Counted from the first letter of the stretch, positions 51,284 through 59,511 are shown. The stretch is DNA of 64,000 nucleotides from Streptomyces sp. AC555_RSS877 (GCF_019049245.1 NZ_JAGMUK010000216.1:62001-126000), one strand, 5' to 3'. Program-made: numbers and translations. Notes: a model not told the origin generated them from the letters alone.

Positions 51284-51336
51284 CGTACGTACGTCCCCGG
51301 ACACGGTACGGGACCGGGTACGGGGACGTACGTACG
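51284..51336 (-). terminator. Long palindromic hairpin between eno and divIC
   Basis: Perfect 16-bp arms CGTACGTACGTCCCCG (51284-51299) and CGGGGACGTACGTACG (51321-51336) with a 21-base loop. The arms contain CGTACG alternation. On the minus strand it would act as the eno terminator or as an attenuator ahead of divIC. Because divIC starts 24 bases beyond, it may also carry its promoter. Confidence 0.8.
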
Positions 51337-51409
51337 ACTGGCTAGGGCTTGACCCCGCTTGGGTCAGCCCTTGCCGTGCTCAGCAGTCGCGGAGCGCTGT
51401 GGCTACTGG

Positions 51410-52693
51410 TCAGGCAGTACGAAACCGCGGGAACGCGCTGCGGCCGGCGTACACCGCGGCGTCGTCGAGGATCTCCTCGATGCGCAGCAGCTGGTTGTAC
51501 TTGGCGACGCGCTCGGAGCGGGCCGGGGCGCCGGTCTTGATCTGGCCGCAGTTGGTGGCGACGGCGAGGTCGGCGATGGTGACGTCCTCGGTCTCGCCGG
51601 AGCGGTGGGACATCATGCACTTGAAGCCGCTGCGCTGGGCCAGTTCGACGGCGTCCAGGGTCTCGGTCAGCGAACCGATCTGGTTGACCTTGACGAGCAG
51701 GGCGTTGGCGGCGCCCTCGTCGATACCGCGGGCCAGGCGCTCCGGGTTGGTGACGAACAGGTCGTCGCCGACGATCTGCACCTTGTCGCCGAGCTTGCCC
51801 GTGAGGACCTTCCAGCCGGCCCAGTCGTCCTCGAACAGCGGGTCCTCGATGGAGACGAGCGGGTAGGCCGCGACGAGCTCCTCGTAGTACTCCGTCATCT
51901 CGGCGGCGGAACGGTCCTTGCCCTCGAAGGAGTAGACGCCGTCCTTGTAGAACTCGGAGGCGGCGACGTCCAGGGCCAGGGCGATCTGCTCGCCGGGGGT
52001 GTAACCGGCCTCCTTGACGGCCTCGAGGATGAGGTCGAGGGCCTCGCGGTTGGAGCCGAGGTTCGGGGCGAAGCCGCCCTCGTCGCCGAGGCCGGTGGAC
52101 AGGCCCTTGCTCTTCAGCACCTTCTTGAGCGTGTGGTAGACCTCGGTGCCCCAGCGCAGCGCCTCGGAGAAGGACTCCGCGCCGATCGGCGCGATCATGA
52201 ACTCCTGGATGTCCACGTTGGAGTCGGCGTGCGAGCCGCCGTTCAGGATGTTCATCATCGGAACGGGCAGCAGGTGCGCGTTCGGACCGCCCAGGTAGCG
52301 GAAGAGGGGGAGGTCGCTGGCCTCGGAGGCGGCGTGGGCGACGGCGAGGGAGACGCCGAGGATGGCGTTGGCGCCGAGCGAGCCCTTGTTGTCGGTGGCG
52401 TCCAGGTCGAACATCGCCTGGTCGATCAGGCGCTGCTCGGTGGCGTCGTAGCCGACGAGCTCCGGGCCGATCTGCTCGATGACGGCGAGGACGGCCTTCT
52501 CGACACCCTTGCCGTGGTAGCGGTTCGGGTCACCGTCGCGGAGCTCGATGGCCTCGAAGGCACCCGTGGAGGCGCCGGACGGAACGGCGGCACGACCCGT
52601 GCTGCCGTCGTCGAGGCCGACCTCGACCTCGACCGTGGGGTTGCCTCGGGAGTCCAGGATTTCCCGGGCTACGACGACGTCGATGGACGGCAC
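51410..52693 (-). CDS. eno: Enolase
   Basis: A 427-residue glycolytic enzyme that converts 2-phosphoglycerate to phosphoenolpyruvate with Mg2+. Motifs: VVAREILDSRGNPTVEVEV, SGASTGAFEA, NGGSHADSNVDIQEFM, Mg ligands in ALDVAASE, SIEDPLFEDDWAGW and VGDDLFVTN, catalytic Lys in LLVKVNQIGSLTET, and the signature SHRSGETEDVTIADLA. I chose the GTG at 52693 because GAAGGAG lies 6 bases upstream and the product then begins PSIDVVVARE like known Streptomyces enolases; an ATG at 52699 is too close to the ribosome site. Confidence 0.97.
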   Translation of the reverse strand: MPSIDVVVAREILDSRGNPTVEVEVGLDDGSTGRAAVPSGASTGAFEAIELRDGDPNRYHGKGVEKAVLAVIEQIGPELVGYDATEQRLIDQAMFDLDATDNKGSLGANAILGVSLAVAHAASEASDLPLFRYLGGPNAHLLPVPMMNILNGGSHADSNVDIQEFMIAPIGAESFSEALRWGTEVYHTLKKVLKSKGLSTGLGDEGGFAPNLGSNREALDLILEAVKEAGYTPGEQIALALDVAASEFYKDGVYSFEGKDRSAAEMTEYYEELVAAYPLVSIEDPLFEDDWAGWKVLTGKLGDKVQIVGDDLFVTNPERLARGIDEGAANALLVKVNQIGSLTETLDAVELAQRSGFKCMMSHRSGETEDVTIADLAVATNCGQIKTGAPARSERVAKYNQLLRIEEILDDAAVYAGRSAFPRFRTA

Positions 52694-52886
52694 GAGCATC
52701 TCCTTCTTCAATGTGACGCGGGCTGGCAGGACCGCGGTGGGTACTGCGAGACGAGCCTAACCGGCTCCGGGCGATCGGCCAGCCCGTCGACCACCCGATG
52801 GACAGAACCGAGAGTAAATTGTTTCCGAACGGAACAAAGAGCCCCGTGCAACGTGTGCGGAAACCCGCACAACCCGCATGAAAGAG

Positions 52887-52928
52887 CCCCGCCCCGGTGC
52901 GTACGGGGGAAGACGCACCGGAGCGGGG
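52887..52928 (-). terminator. Hairpin 1 after rpfA
   Basis: 16-bp arms CCCCGCCCCGGTGCGT and ACGCACCGGAGCGGGG with one mismatch and a 10-base loop. It lies downstream of rpfA on the minus strand, distal to hairpin 2. Confidence 0.75.
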
Positions 52929-52955
52929 AGCCCGTGGGGACGGGGGTGGCCCTCA

Positions 52956-52980
52956 CGAGGCCTCCACTGTGGAGGCCTCG
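52956..52980 (-). terminator. Hairpin 2 directly after rpfA
   Basis: A perfect 11-bp stem CGAGGCCTCCA / TGGAGGCCTCG with loop CTG, 37 bases past the rpfA stop. Together with hairpin 1 it forms a double terminator. Confidence 0.75.
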
Positions 52981-53017
52981 CACAGGAGGGCGCTGTGGTT
53001 CGACTACGAGCCGCGTG

Positions 53018-53722
53018 TCACTTCAGGTGCAGCTGCTGGCCCGGGTAGATGAGGTTGGCGTCCTCGACGATGTCCTTGTTCAGCTCGAACACCTTCGCCC
53101 AGCCGCCCTTGACGTCGTTCTCCTCGGCGATCGAGCTGAGGGTGTCGCCCTTGGCGACCTTGTACTCGCCGTCACCCTTCTTGACCTTCTTGCCGGTCGG
53201 GGTGGTGACGGTCTTCTTCGCGGCCGGACGGTCCGCGGAACGGGACGCCTGCTGCTCCGAGGAACGGGTCGAGGTCTCCGAGGAGTCGCTGCTCGAGCTG
53301 CTGGAGCCGCTGGAGCTGTTCGACGAGGTGTCGGTGCTGCCGTTGTAGGCGGAGCTCGACAGGTTCACGCCGCAGTGCGGCCAGGCGCCCTTGCCCTGGG
53401 AGGCGAGGACCTTCTCGGCGACGGCGATCTGCTGGGACTTGGAGGCCTGGTTGGCCTGCGAGGCGTACTGGGTGCCGCCGTACGCGGCCCACGTGGAGGC
53501 GGAGAACTGCAGGCCGCCGTAGTAGCCGTTTCCGGTGTTGATGGACCAGTTGCCGCCGGACTCGCACTGGGCCACGGCGTCCCACTCGGAGGCGGTGGCG
53601 GCGGAGGCGCTGCCGGCCGCCATCAGCGGGGCGGCGACGGCGGCACCGGTGACACCGGCGATGGCGATGGCACGAGTGGCCTTGGACGGACGGCGGTGCT
53701 TGCCCTTGCTGGAAAACAGCAT
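53018..53722 (-). CDS. rpfA: Resuscitation-promoting factor with LysM domain
   Basis: A 234-residue secreted muralytic enzyme. The signal peptide (residues 1-43) ends in GSASAATASEWDAVAQCES. The transglycosylase-like Rpf domain includes the catalytic Glu in QCESGGNWSINTGNGYYGGL and the two-Cys pattern with WPHCGVN. A Ser-rich linker follows, then LysM (YKVAKGDTLSSIAEENDVKG, LNKDIVEDANLIYPGQQLHL) for peptidoglycan binding. ATG 53722 is preceded by GAGGGGATCCACC. It acts in spore germination and wall turnover. A c-di-AMP riboswitch occupies its leader. Confidence 0.95.
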   Translation of the reverse strand: MLFSSKGKHRRPSKATRAIAIAGVTGAAVAAPLMAAGSASAATASEWDAVAQCESGGNWSINTGNGYYGGLQFSASTWAAYGGTQYASQANQASKSQQIAVAEKVLASQGKGAWPHCGVNLSSSAYNGSTDTSSNSSSGSSSSSSDSSETSTRSSEQQASRSADRPAAKKTVTTPTGKKVKKGDGEYKVAKGDTLSSIAEENDVKGGWAKVFELNKDIVEDANLIYPGQQLHLK

Positions 53723-54085
53723 GGTGGATCCCCTCACCGACGCCTACGAGGTGAGCTGTCGGGTTCGGGCCGGTTGAGTTGCCCGGCCGTGCTGCGCACT
53801 GTTGCGTGCGCGGCACGGCTTCACCCCAAGCCGGACCCAGCTCAACTGCTGGTCCCGGCACTTACCTTGGGTCCCCCGCTCCTGCCTACGGCGCTTGACG
53901 CGACGACTGTTCCCGTACGGCCGCTGGCAGGATTCGGCGTTGCGGCAGCCGGGGCTCGTGTTGGCGAGCGGTCACGACGGTAGACACGCGATCCGCGGAA
54001 TTTCAAAGACGATCAAGGCTTCTGAGAGTCATCCCACACTTTCGCCAAAACGGACATTCAGCGCGAAGTGTGACGTGAACTCCCG
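53723..54085. other. rpfA leader and promoter region
   Basis: This 363-base interval is mostly the ydaO-type riboswitch (53738-53905) and upstream promoter sequence. The AT-richer patch around 53998-54020 (GGAATTTCAAAGACGATCAAG) is the likely promoter area. No protein gene. Confidence 0.65.
53738..53905 (-). promoter_or_regulatory. ydaO/yuaA c-di-AMP riboswitch in the rpfA leader
   Basis: Read on the minus strand, conserved ydaO elements appear in order: GGAGCGGGGGACCC (from 53882), GGGGTGAAGCC (53817-53827), CCCGAACCCGACAGC, and CAGCTCACCTCGTAGGCG (53741-53758). The 3' CTCGTAGGCGTCG pairs with upstream GCGTCAAGCGCC-type sequence to close the structure. In S. coelicolor the rpfA gene is known to be controlled by such a c-di-AMP element, which favours termination when c-di-AMP is high. 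The exact ends are approximate. Confidence 0.9.
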
Positions 54086-55099
54086 TTAGTTTTCGCCCGA
54101 TTCGACACCGACAGAGAGGGTCTGACCGGGCGCGATGACGCTCGGGTCGACGCCGATCGCCTGCTTGTTCTCGGCGTAGAGCTCACGCCACCCGCCCTGG
54201 AGGCCAAGGGAGTCGGCGATGGACGCGAGGGTGTCTCCGGCGCGGACGGTGTACGAGTCGGCGCGGACGGCGTGACGGCCCGTGGAGGTGCCGCTGCCGG
54301 CCTCGTCGGCGCCGCTGTCGGCGGCGGTCTCGTCGGCGCTGCCGCCGCGGTGCCGGCCGGCGCTGAGGGAGCCGGTGTCCACGAGGGCCGAAGAGCCGCC
54401 CTCCTGCCAGGACTTGTCCGAGTCGTCCTGCTTCGTGTCGCCCGTGAAGGAGCTGTCGGAACCCTGCGAGTTCTGCGCGTCGCCGGAACCCGAGCCCGCA
54501 TCGGGCGACGAGCCGGACCTGTCTGTTTTGTCGGCCTTGCCGGAACTATCCGACTGGGCGCCGGAGCCGGACGGAGTGGGCGACGCCGACACGTCCGAGG
54601 GCGCGTCCGCCGACGAGTCCGCCGACGACTCGGAGGAGTCCGACAAGCCGGGCGAGTCGGGCGATTCGCTACCGTCCGACGTCGCGCCGTCCGCCACGCC
54701 CGTGTCGACGTCGGCCGCCGCGGAGTCCTTGCTGAGCCCGTTGAGCAGCCCGCAGGTGGACCAGTAGCCGACGCCCTTGTCCGCGAGAATCTTCTCGGCG
54801 ACCGCTATCTGCTGGTTGCGGCTGGCCTGGTCGGCGCGCGAGGCGAAGTCGAGACCGCCGTAGCGCTCCCAGTCCTCCTGGGCGATGTGGAGCCCGCCGA
54901 AGTACCCGTCGCCGTCGTTCTCGCTCCAGGACCCACCCGTCTCGCAGTTCGCCACCTGGTCCCACGTGGTGCCGGTCGCCGCGCTCGCACCGGTGGCGCC
55001 GAGGAGCGGGATCGCGATGGCGGAGCCGGTCACTCCGGCCGCCACGAGGAGGGCCGGAGCCTGGCGGGGGCGACGATGACGGCCGTTCCCGGAGAGCAT
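54086..55099 (-). CDS. Second resuscitation-promoting factor with long Ser/Asp-rich linker and LysM
   Basis: A 337-residue secreted protein. The signal peptide ends near residue 40 (TGASAATGTTWDQ). The Rpf domain carries the catalytic Glu (NCETGGSWSENDGDGYFGGL) and the expected Cys (STCGLL). About 150 residues of Ser/Asp/Gly-rich linker follow, then a C-terminal LysM (YTVRAGDTLASIADSLGLQG, YAENKQAIGVDPSVIAPGQT). I chose ATG 55099, preceded by GAAAGG; the frame is open to 55195 but without a start signal. It is adjacent and parallel to rpfA, as for the RpfC-type gene in S. coelicolor. No ydaO motif is in its leader. Confidence 0.92.
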   Translation of the reverse strand: MLSGNGRHRRPRQAPALLVAAGVTGSAIAIPLLGATGASAATGTTWDQVANCETGGSWSENDGDGYFGGLHIAQEDWERYGGLDFASRADQASRNQQIAVAEKILADKGVGYWSTCGLLNGLSKDSAAADVDTGVADGATSDGSESPDSPGLSDSSESSADSSADAPSDVSASPTPSGSGAQSDSSGKADKTDRSGSSPDAGSGSGDAQNSQGSDSSFTGDTKQDDSDKSWQEGGSSALVDTGSLSAGRHRGGSADETAADSGADEAGSGTSTGRHAVRADSYTVRAGDTLASIADSLGLQGGWRELYAENKQAIGVDPSVIAPGQTLSVGVESGEN

Positions 55100-55125
55100 G
55101 CGGAAACCTTTCGCGAGACAACGGT

Positions 55126-55163
55126 GATCAGCGCGGCGGGTGAGGCTCGGCGCCGCGTTGATC
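55126..55163 (-). promoter_or_regulatory. Leader hairpin ahead of the second rpf gene
   Basis: 13-bp arms GATCAGCGCGGCG and CGCCGCGTTGATC, with one G-T wobble and a 12-base loop, 27 bases upstream of the ATG and inside the predicted leader. It may be a simple transcript-stabilising or regulatory structure. No known riboswitch consensus fits. Confidence 0.5.
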
Positions 55164-55169
55164 CGTGAA

Positions 55170-55197
55170 CGTATAGGCAGTCGAACACTTGTCACAA
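55170..55197 (-). promoter_or_regulatory. Candidate promoter of the second rpf gene
   Basis: On the minus strand, TTGTGA (55192-55197) and TATACG (55170-55175) are 16 bases apart and fit -35/-10 elements of the main vegetative sigma factor. The palindrome ACTTGT-C-ACAAGT (55187-55199) overlaps the -35, so a repressor could act here. Confidence 0.5.
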
Positions 55198-55199
55198 GT
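55187..55199. promoter_or_regulatory. Palindrome overlapping the -35 element of the second rpf gene
   Basis: ACTTGT-C-ACAAGT, a perfect 6-bp dyad with one central base. Its position over the -35 suggests a negative regulatory site. The binding protein is unknown. Confidence 0.5.
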
Positions 55200-55267
55200 T
55201 AATGCCGCGTAGATCACGTGAAAGTCACAGAGTTGAGGGCGGGTCACCTTTACGCAGGTGGGAGGAG

Positions 55268-56539
55268 TCAGACACGCGGCGTGAACTTGACGGGCAACGT
55301 CCTCAGACCGCGCATGATGAGACCGCCCCGCCACCGCAGATCGGCCGTTTCCACCGCGAGTTGCAAGTCCGGAAGACGCGTCAGGAGCGTCGCGAGGGCG
55401 GTCTGGCCCTCCAGGCGGGCGAGGGGCGCGCCCAGGCAGTAGTGGATGCCGTGGCCGTATCCGAGGTGCTGGTTGTCACGGCGGGACAGGTCGAGGGTGT
55501 CCGGATCGGCGAACCGCTCCGGATCCCGGTCCGCGGCGGCGAGTACGACGAGAACGGGGTCGCCGGCCGCGATGTCCTGCCCACCGACGCTGAGCGGCTG
55601 GGTGGCGAACCGCCACGTGGCGAGCTCGACGGGGCCGTCGTAGCGGAGCAGTTCCTCCACCCCGGTCTCCAGCAGACCCCGTTCACCGGCGGCGAGGGAC
55701 TTCTGGAGCCGGTCTCGCTGCTCGGGGTGGGTGAGGAGGGCGTACGTGCCGTTTCCTATGAGGTTGACAGTGGTCTCGAAGCCGGCGAACAAGAGGATGA
55801 AGGCCATGGCCGCGGCCTCGTTCTCCGAAAGGTGCTCGCCCTGGTCGGAGGCGCGGATGAGGCCGGAGATGAGGTCCTCGCCGGGGGCTGCGGTTTCCGG
55901 GAGCGCCTCCCGCTTGCGGTGGATGAGCTCGGCGAGATAGCCCCGCATCTTCTTCACCGACCGCGCCACGCCGCCCCTCGGCCCTCCGCCGTGACGGATC
56001 ATCATCCCCGCCCAGTCACGGAAGTCGTCCTGGTCCTCGCGGGGGACGCCGAGCAGGTCGCAGATCGCGTAGATGGGCAGGGGGAAGGCGAACTCGTGGA
56101 TGAGGTCGGCGCTGCCCTTCTCGGCGAACTGGTCGATGAGGTGGTCGGTGAGTTCCTGGACCCGGTCGGCGAACTCGGCGACCCGTCTCGGGGTGAACGC
56201 CTTGGAGACGAGCCGACGGAGCCTCGTGTGGTCCGGCGGGTCGATGTTGAGCAGATGGGTCATCAGCTCGGCCTTGCGCTCACCGGGGATGCCGGTCTTG
56301 CCCTTGGCGTGGGCGGGCTCGTCGTGATGCGCCGGATTCTTCGACAGACGCGGGTCGGCGAGGGCCTGCTTGGCGTCCACGTACCGGGTGACCAGCCAGG
56401 CCTCCACGCCGCTGGGGAGTTTGGTTCTGTGCACGGGGGCGTTCTCACGCAGCCATGCGTAGGCGGGATAGGGATCCGTCGCGAACTCCCAGGTGAAGAG
56501 TTCCGGGGCAGGGTCCGAGGGGGTGGGCTGGTCGGTCAC
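55268..56539 (-). CDS. Cytochrome P450
   Basis: A 423-residue bacterial class I P450. The heme-binding region is LGYGHGIHYCLGAPLARLEG with the axial Cys. I-helix AGFETT (acid-alcohol pair present as E-T), K-helix E-x-x-R in GVEELLRYDGPVELATWR, and helix C-type W-R are present. The GTG at 56539 gives a start consistent with CYP105/107-like enzymes. No ferredoxin gene lies beside it, so electrons probably come from general partners. The substrate is unknown. Four 21-bp repeats lie directly upstream. Confidence 0.94.
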   Translation of the reverse strand: MTDQPTPSDPAPELFTWEFATDPYPAYAWLRENAPVHRTKLPSGVEAWLVTRYVDAKQALADPRLSKNPAHHDEPAHAKGKTGIPGERKAELMTHLLNIDPPDHTRLRRLVSKAFTPRRVAEFADRVQELTDHLIDQFAEKGSADLIHEFAFPLPIYAICDLLGVPREDQDDFRDWAGMMIRHGGGPRGGVARSVKKMRGYLAELIHRKREALPETAAPGEDLISGLIRASDQGEHLSENEAAAMAFILLFAGFETTVNLIGNGTYALLTHPEQRDRLQKSLAAGERGLLETGVEELLRYDGPVELATWRFATQPLSVGGQDIAAGDPVLVVLAAADRDPERFADPDTLDLSRRDNQHLGYGHGIHYCLGAPLARLEGQTALATLLTRLPDLQLAVETADLRWRGGLIMRGLRTLPVKFTPRV

Positions 56540-56830
56540 TCCTTGACGGTATCCGGAGAGCCGGCGGGGGGACGCCAGGTGAGGGCAGGGGGACGCCGGG
56601 TGAGGGCGGGGGGACGCCAGGTGAGGGCGGGGGGACGCCGGGTGAGGGCCGGGGTTGAGGGCTGGGCAGCGCTTCGGGGGGCGATGAGGTCCGCGGAGGG
56701 GGCCCTGTGCGCTTGTTCCTTGCCTTCCCCTCTGCTTCCTCGGCTGCCCTGGCTGCCCTGGCTGCCCTGGCCGCCTGCTTTCGCGGCAGCAGCCCGGTGG
56801 GCAGGTCAGAGTCCCGAGGAGGCGTCGGGG
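56540..56830. repeat. Intergenic region with two kinds of tandem repeat
   Basis: Contains four near-perfect 21-bp units of type GGGGGACGCCRGGTGAGGGC (56566-56649) just upstream of the P450 start, and a 9-bp CCTGGCTGC-type repeat (about 56742-56771) nearer the mazG 3' end. No protein gene is supported. The repeats sit in the P450 promoter area and could vary in copy number. Confidence 0.8.
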
Positions 56831-57808
56831 CTAGTCGCCGAGCCCCTCAGCCGCCCGCACCGCATCCCGGTACGCCCGTGCGGCGACGCGCAGTGCCGCC
56901 TCCGGGTCCACGCCCTCCGCCTCCGCCCGTACCGCCAGCGCGAGCAGGTCGTAGCCGATGCCCTCGGTCGGGGGCAGTGGGACTTCCAGACCTGCCGTGC
57001 GCACTCTCGACGCCAGCTTCGCCGCCAGGGCGAGGCCGGGCTGGCCGAGGGGGACGCCGTCCGTCACCGACTCCCGCTGCTTCTCTGTCGCCTTGGTGCG
57101 CAGCCAGTGCTCCTTGACCTCCTCGGGGGTCGTGGCCGTCTCGTCGCCGAAGACGTGCGGGTGACGGTGGATGAGCTTGGTGACGATGCCGCCGGCGACG
57201 TCGTCGACGGAGAAGGGGGCGTCGGGGTCCTCCTCCGCGATACGGGAGTGGAAGACGACCTGGAGCAGGACGTCGCCCAGTTCCTCGCGCAGTTCGTCGC
57301 GGTCGCCCTCCTCGATGGCCTCGACGAGTTCGTACGCCTCCTCGATGCCGTACTTCGCAAGGCCCTTGTGGGTCTGCTGGGACGACCAGGGGCACTCTGC
57401 GCGGATGCGGTCCATGACCTGGACGAGGTCCAGGAGGCGGGCGCCCGGCAGGTCGTAGGAGGCGGGGAGCAGCTCCAGCTCGGGCATGTGGACGCGGCCG
57501 GAGCCCGCGAGGCGGGACAGTCCGTCCGTGAGGGCCGGCTCGCCCTCGCCGGTGGCGACCACGACCACCGTCCGCCCTCCGGCGCACGCGTCGACCAGTT
57601 CCTCGGCGGTCGGCGACGCCTCGTCGACCGCTATGCCCGCCTCGCGCAGGTATGGCAGCTGCGGGTGCGCGCCGTCCGCGCACAGTACCCGGTCGGCGGC
57701 TTGCAGTGCCTGCCAGGCGGGCCAGGACAGCAGGCCGGGCGCAACGCGGTGGCTGGTGGTGAGGAGGACGATGCGGCCGGTGGCGGCTTCGGGGCTGGTT
57801 GCGTTCAC
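56831..57808 (-). CDS. mazG: Nucleoside triphosphate pyrophosphohydrolase (MazG)
   Basis: A 325-residue protein. The N-terminal 110 residues are a degenerate tetrapyrrole-methylase-like fold (RIVLLTTSHRVAPGLLSWPA). The MazG domain starts near residue 125: VMDRIRAECPWSSQQTHKGL, then the Mg-binding GIEEAYELVEAIEEGDRDEL and REELGDVLLQVVFHSRIAEE (E-x-x-E and D residues), and the partner repeat KLIHRHPHVFGDETATTPEE. It hydrolyses non-canonical and excess NTPs to NMP and PPi. It is located between the P450 and the SurA-like lipoprotein as in other streptomycetes. Confidence 0.94.
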   Translation of the reverse strand: MNATSPEAATGRIVLLTTSHRVAPGLLSWPAWQALQAADRVLCADGAHPQLPYLREAGIAVDEASPTAEELVDACAGGRTVVVVATGEGEPALTDGLSRLAGSGRVHMPELELLPASYDLPGARLLDLVQVMDRIRAECPWSSQQTHKGLAKYGIEEAYELVEAIEEGDRDELREELGDVLLQVVFHSRIAEEDPDAPFSVDDVAGGIVTKLIHRHPHVFGDETATTPEEVKEHWLRTKATEKQRESVTDGVPLGQPGLALAAKLASRVRTAGLEVPLPPTEGIGYDLLALAVRAEAEGVDPEAALRVAARAYRDAVRAAEGLGD

Positions 57809-57902
57809 GATTCGAAGCTAACGCACGCCGCCGACGAGGCGATCAGTTATCCACAGGGCGGAGGGGTGCAGTGCGATCGTATGAATGATCCCCGCCCTGC
57901 TG

Positions 57903-58538
57903 CTATGCCGTCTGTGTCGCCGTGACCTCGCGCAGCCACGGCGTCTTCGTGTCGACGCGGCTGCTCTTGTTGACGTCCCAGGCGCCGTAGCGCGGGTTGA
58001 GGTCGACGCTCAGTTTCTTGGACGCCTTGGCCAGGGCGTTCCAGAAGGCGGGGTCGCCGGTGTTCGTGCCGAGCTGGGTGGCGAGCTTCTGGGCCTCCAG
58101 CTGGAGGCGGAGGTTCTCGTCGAGGCGCTCGGGGGCGATGCCGTACTGCTGCAGCCAGGCCGCCTCCAGGGCCTCGGCGCCACCGGTCTGCTGCTCCAGG
58201 CCGCTGCGCATCTGCTGGATCTCCTTGCGGCTGACGGTCACGCCCGCGTCCTCGGCGGCGCGCTGCAGCACCCGCTCCAGGACCATGTTGTGCAGGGTGT
58301 CGCGGGTGAGCGTGCCGGTCTTGGCGATGGCCTGCTCGTACTGGGCGTCGTCCGGCACCGCCGCCCGCTGCGCCGCGCGCACCTCGCTCACCCGGGTTTC
58401 CAGCTGGGAGACGGTGATCCGCTGGCCGCCGACGACGGCTGCCGCGCCGGGATGCGCACCGTTTCCACAGGCGGTGAGGAGGGGGGCCGCGACGATCGCG
58501 GCGGAGAGGAGGAGCGCGGTGCGACGGCGGCGGTGCAA
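57903..58538 (-). CDS. SurA N-terminal-domain lipoprotein
   Basis: A 211-residue extracytoplasmic chaperone-like protein. A Lipo signal with LLTAC lipobox lies at about residue 23. The SurA_N-like helical domain follows (VVGGQRITVSQLETRVSEVR, GTLTRDTLHNMVLERVLQRA, VTVSRKEIQQMRSGLEQQTG), with no parvulin isomerase domain. I chose the TTG at 58538, preceded by GGGAGG at 5 bases; the open frame continues to 58655 without a ribosome site. It probably assists folding of exported proteins. Confidence 0.88.
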   Translation of the reverse strand: MHRRRRTALLLSAAIVAAPLLTACGNGAHPGAAAVVGGQRITVSQLETRVSEVRAAQRAAVPDDAQYEQAIAKTGTLTRDTLHNMVLERVLQRAAEDAGVTVSRKEIQQMRSGLEQQTGGAEALEAAWLQQYGIAPERLDENLRLQLEAQKLATQLGTNTGDPAFWNALAKASKKLSVDLNPRYGAWDVNKSSRVDTKTPWLREVTATQTA

Positions 58539-58683
58539 GGAAGCCTCCCGAGGAGTTTGTGCGGCGGTGCACAAGGTCTTGCGGTGATCGATGGTAGGCA
58601 GTGGGCAAGCTCTGGCCAACCCATTCGACCAACGATTCACCAGGACTTCCGGCACCGCCGCGGCTCCGCGGCCCCGGCGACCG

Positions 58684-59511
58684 TCAGCCGGTGATGGCCA
58701 CCGGTCCGTCCCAGGCGTCCCGGTCCACCGTGATCGTGTAGCCGCCGCGGCTCTCCTTGCTGTTGACCATGTACTGGTGGCCGCGGCTGTGGTTCGTCCA
58801 CTGGGTCGCGCCGAAGGGCCAGTCCGCGGTCGTGGTGTTCTGCTTGTCCCACAGCGCGTACCACATGTTGCCGGGGAGATCGGTCTTGTCGGTGGCCTTC
58901 GCGATCGCCTTCGCGCTGGAGCCGGTGAAGCCGTAGTAGCCGGTGCGGTACGTCTTGGCGCGCAGCGCCTTGTCGAAGGCCCGGACGTAGGTGAGGACGG
59001 CGTCGTTGCACGCCGTGTTCGTGATGTCGTACGGCTCCATGTCGAGGAACACCGGGCTGCCCGCCTTCATGCCGAGCGCGGAAGCCTTGGCCACGGCGTC
59101 GGCGGCGTCGCCCGCGCCGAGGGAGGCGGCGGTGCTCGCGGTGATCTTCTCGGGGCTGGAGCCCGTCTGGCAGGGCGGCTGGGCGCCGACGTAGAGCGGG
59201 ATGAGTTTCCAGCCGACGGTGCTGACGGACTTCACCCAGGAGGCGGTGAGGTTGGGCTGCGAGCAGCCCCGGTTCTTGCCGCCGATGTAGACCGCGGCGG
59301 CGCCGTAGAAGCCGGTGTGCCAGGCCTTCATCGCGGCGAGGGACGGTGCGGCGCAGGTGTCGAAGGCCCGGCCGGTGTAGGTGCGCTGCGCGGGCCAGGT
59401 CGTGGCGGCCGTCGAGGTCTGCGCGGCGATGCCGGCTCCGGCGACGACGGCGGTTCCCGCGACGGCCCACGTGAGGTATCTGCGCTTCGTGGACTGACGA
59501 TGCCCGGACAT
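58684..59511 (-). CDS. Secreted DUF1906 (glycoside-hydrolase-like) protein
   Basis: A 275-residue protein. A signal peptide of about 36 residues (RRYLTWAVAGTAVVAGAGIA) is followed by a DUF1906 domain: YTGRAFDTCAAPSLAAMKAW, YIGGKNRGCSQPNLTASWV, GSPVFLDMEPYDITNTACND and YYGFTGSSAKAIA with WYALWDKQNTTTADWPFGAT. This is a TIM-barrel family related to GH25-like lysozymes, represented by Rv2525c in Mycobacterium. The Asp-Met-Glu in FLDMEPYD marks the expected active-site position. The substrate is unproven, possibly a cell-wall glycan. The upstream 60 bases contain degenerate CTGGCTGTACCGG-like repeats. Confidence 0.88.
   Translation of the reverse strand: MSGHRQSTKRRYLTWAVAGTAVVAGAGIAAQTSTAATTWPAQRTYTGRAFDTCAAPSLAAMKAWHTGFYGAAAVYIGGKNRGCSQPNLTASWVKSVSTVGWKLIPLYVGAQPPCQTGSSPEKITASTAASLGAGDAADAVAKASALGMKAGSPVFLDMEPYDITNTACNDAVLTYVRAFDKALRAKTYRTGYYGFTGSSAKAIAKATDKTDLPGNMWYALWDKQNTTTADWPFGATQWTNHSRGHQYMVNSKESRGGYTITVDRDAWDGPVAITG

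Larger units (their letters stand above)
52694..53017. other. Intergenic region between rpfA and eno
   Basis: A 324-base region on the path from rpfA to eno. Two hairpins (52887-52928 and 52956-52980) directly follow rpfA; the rest, with AGAGTAAATTGTTTCCGAACG near 52810-52830, is likely the eno promoter area. No protein gene is supported. Confidence 0.6.

Noticed and set aside
55202..57925. A 907-codon plus-strand open frame across the P450 and mazG genes
   Set aside because: It is antisense to two clear enzymes and has no domain; it reflects lack of stop codons opposite GC-rich genes.
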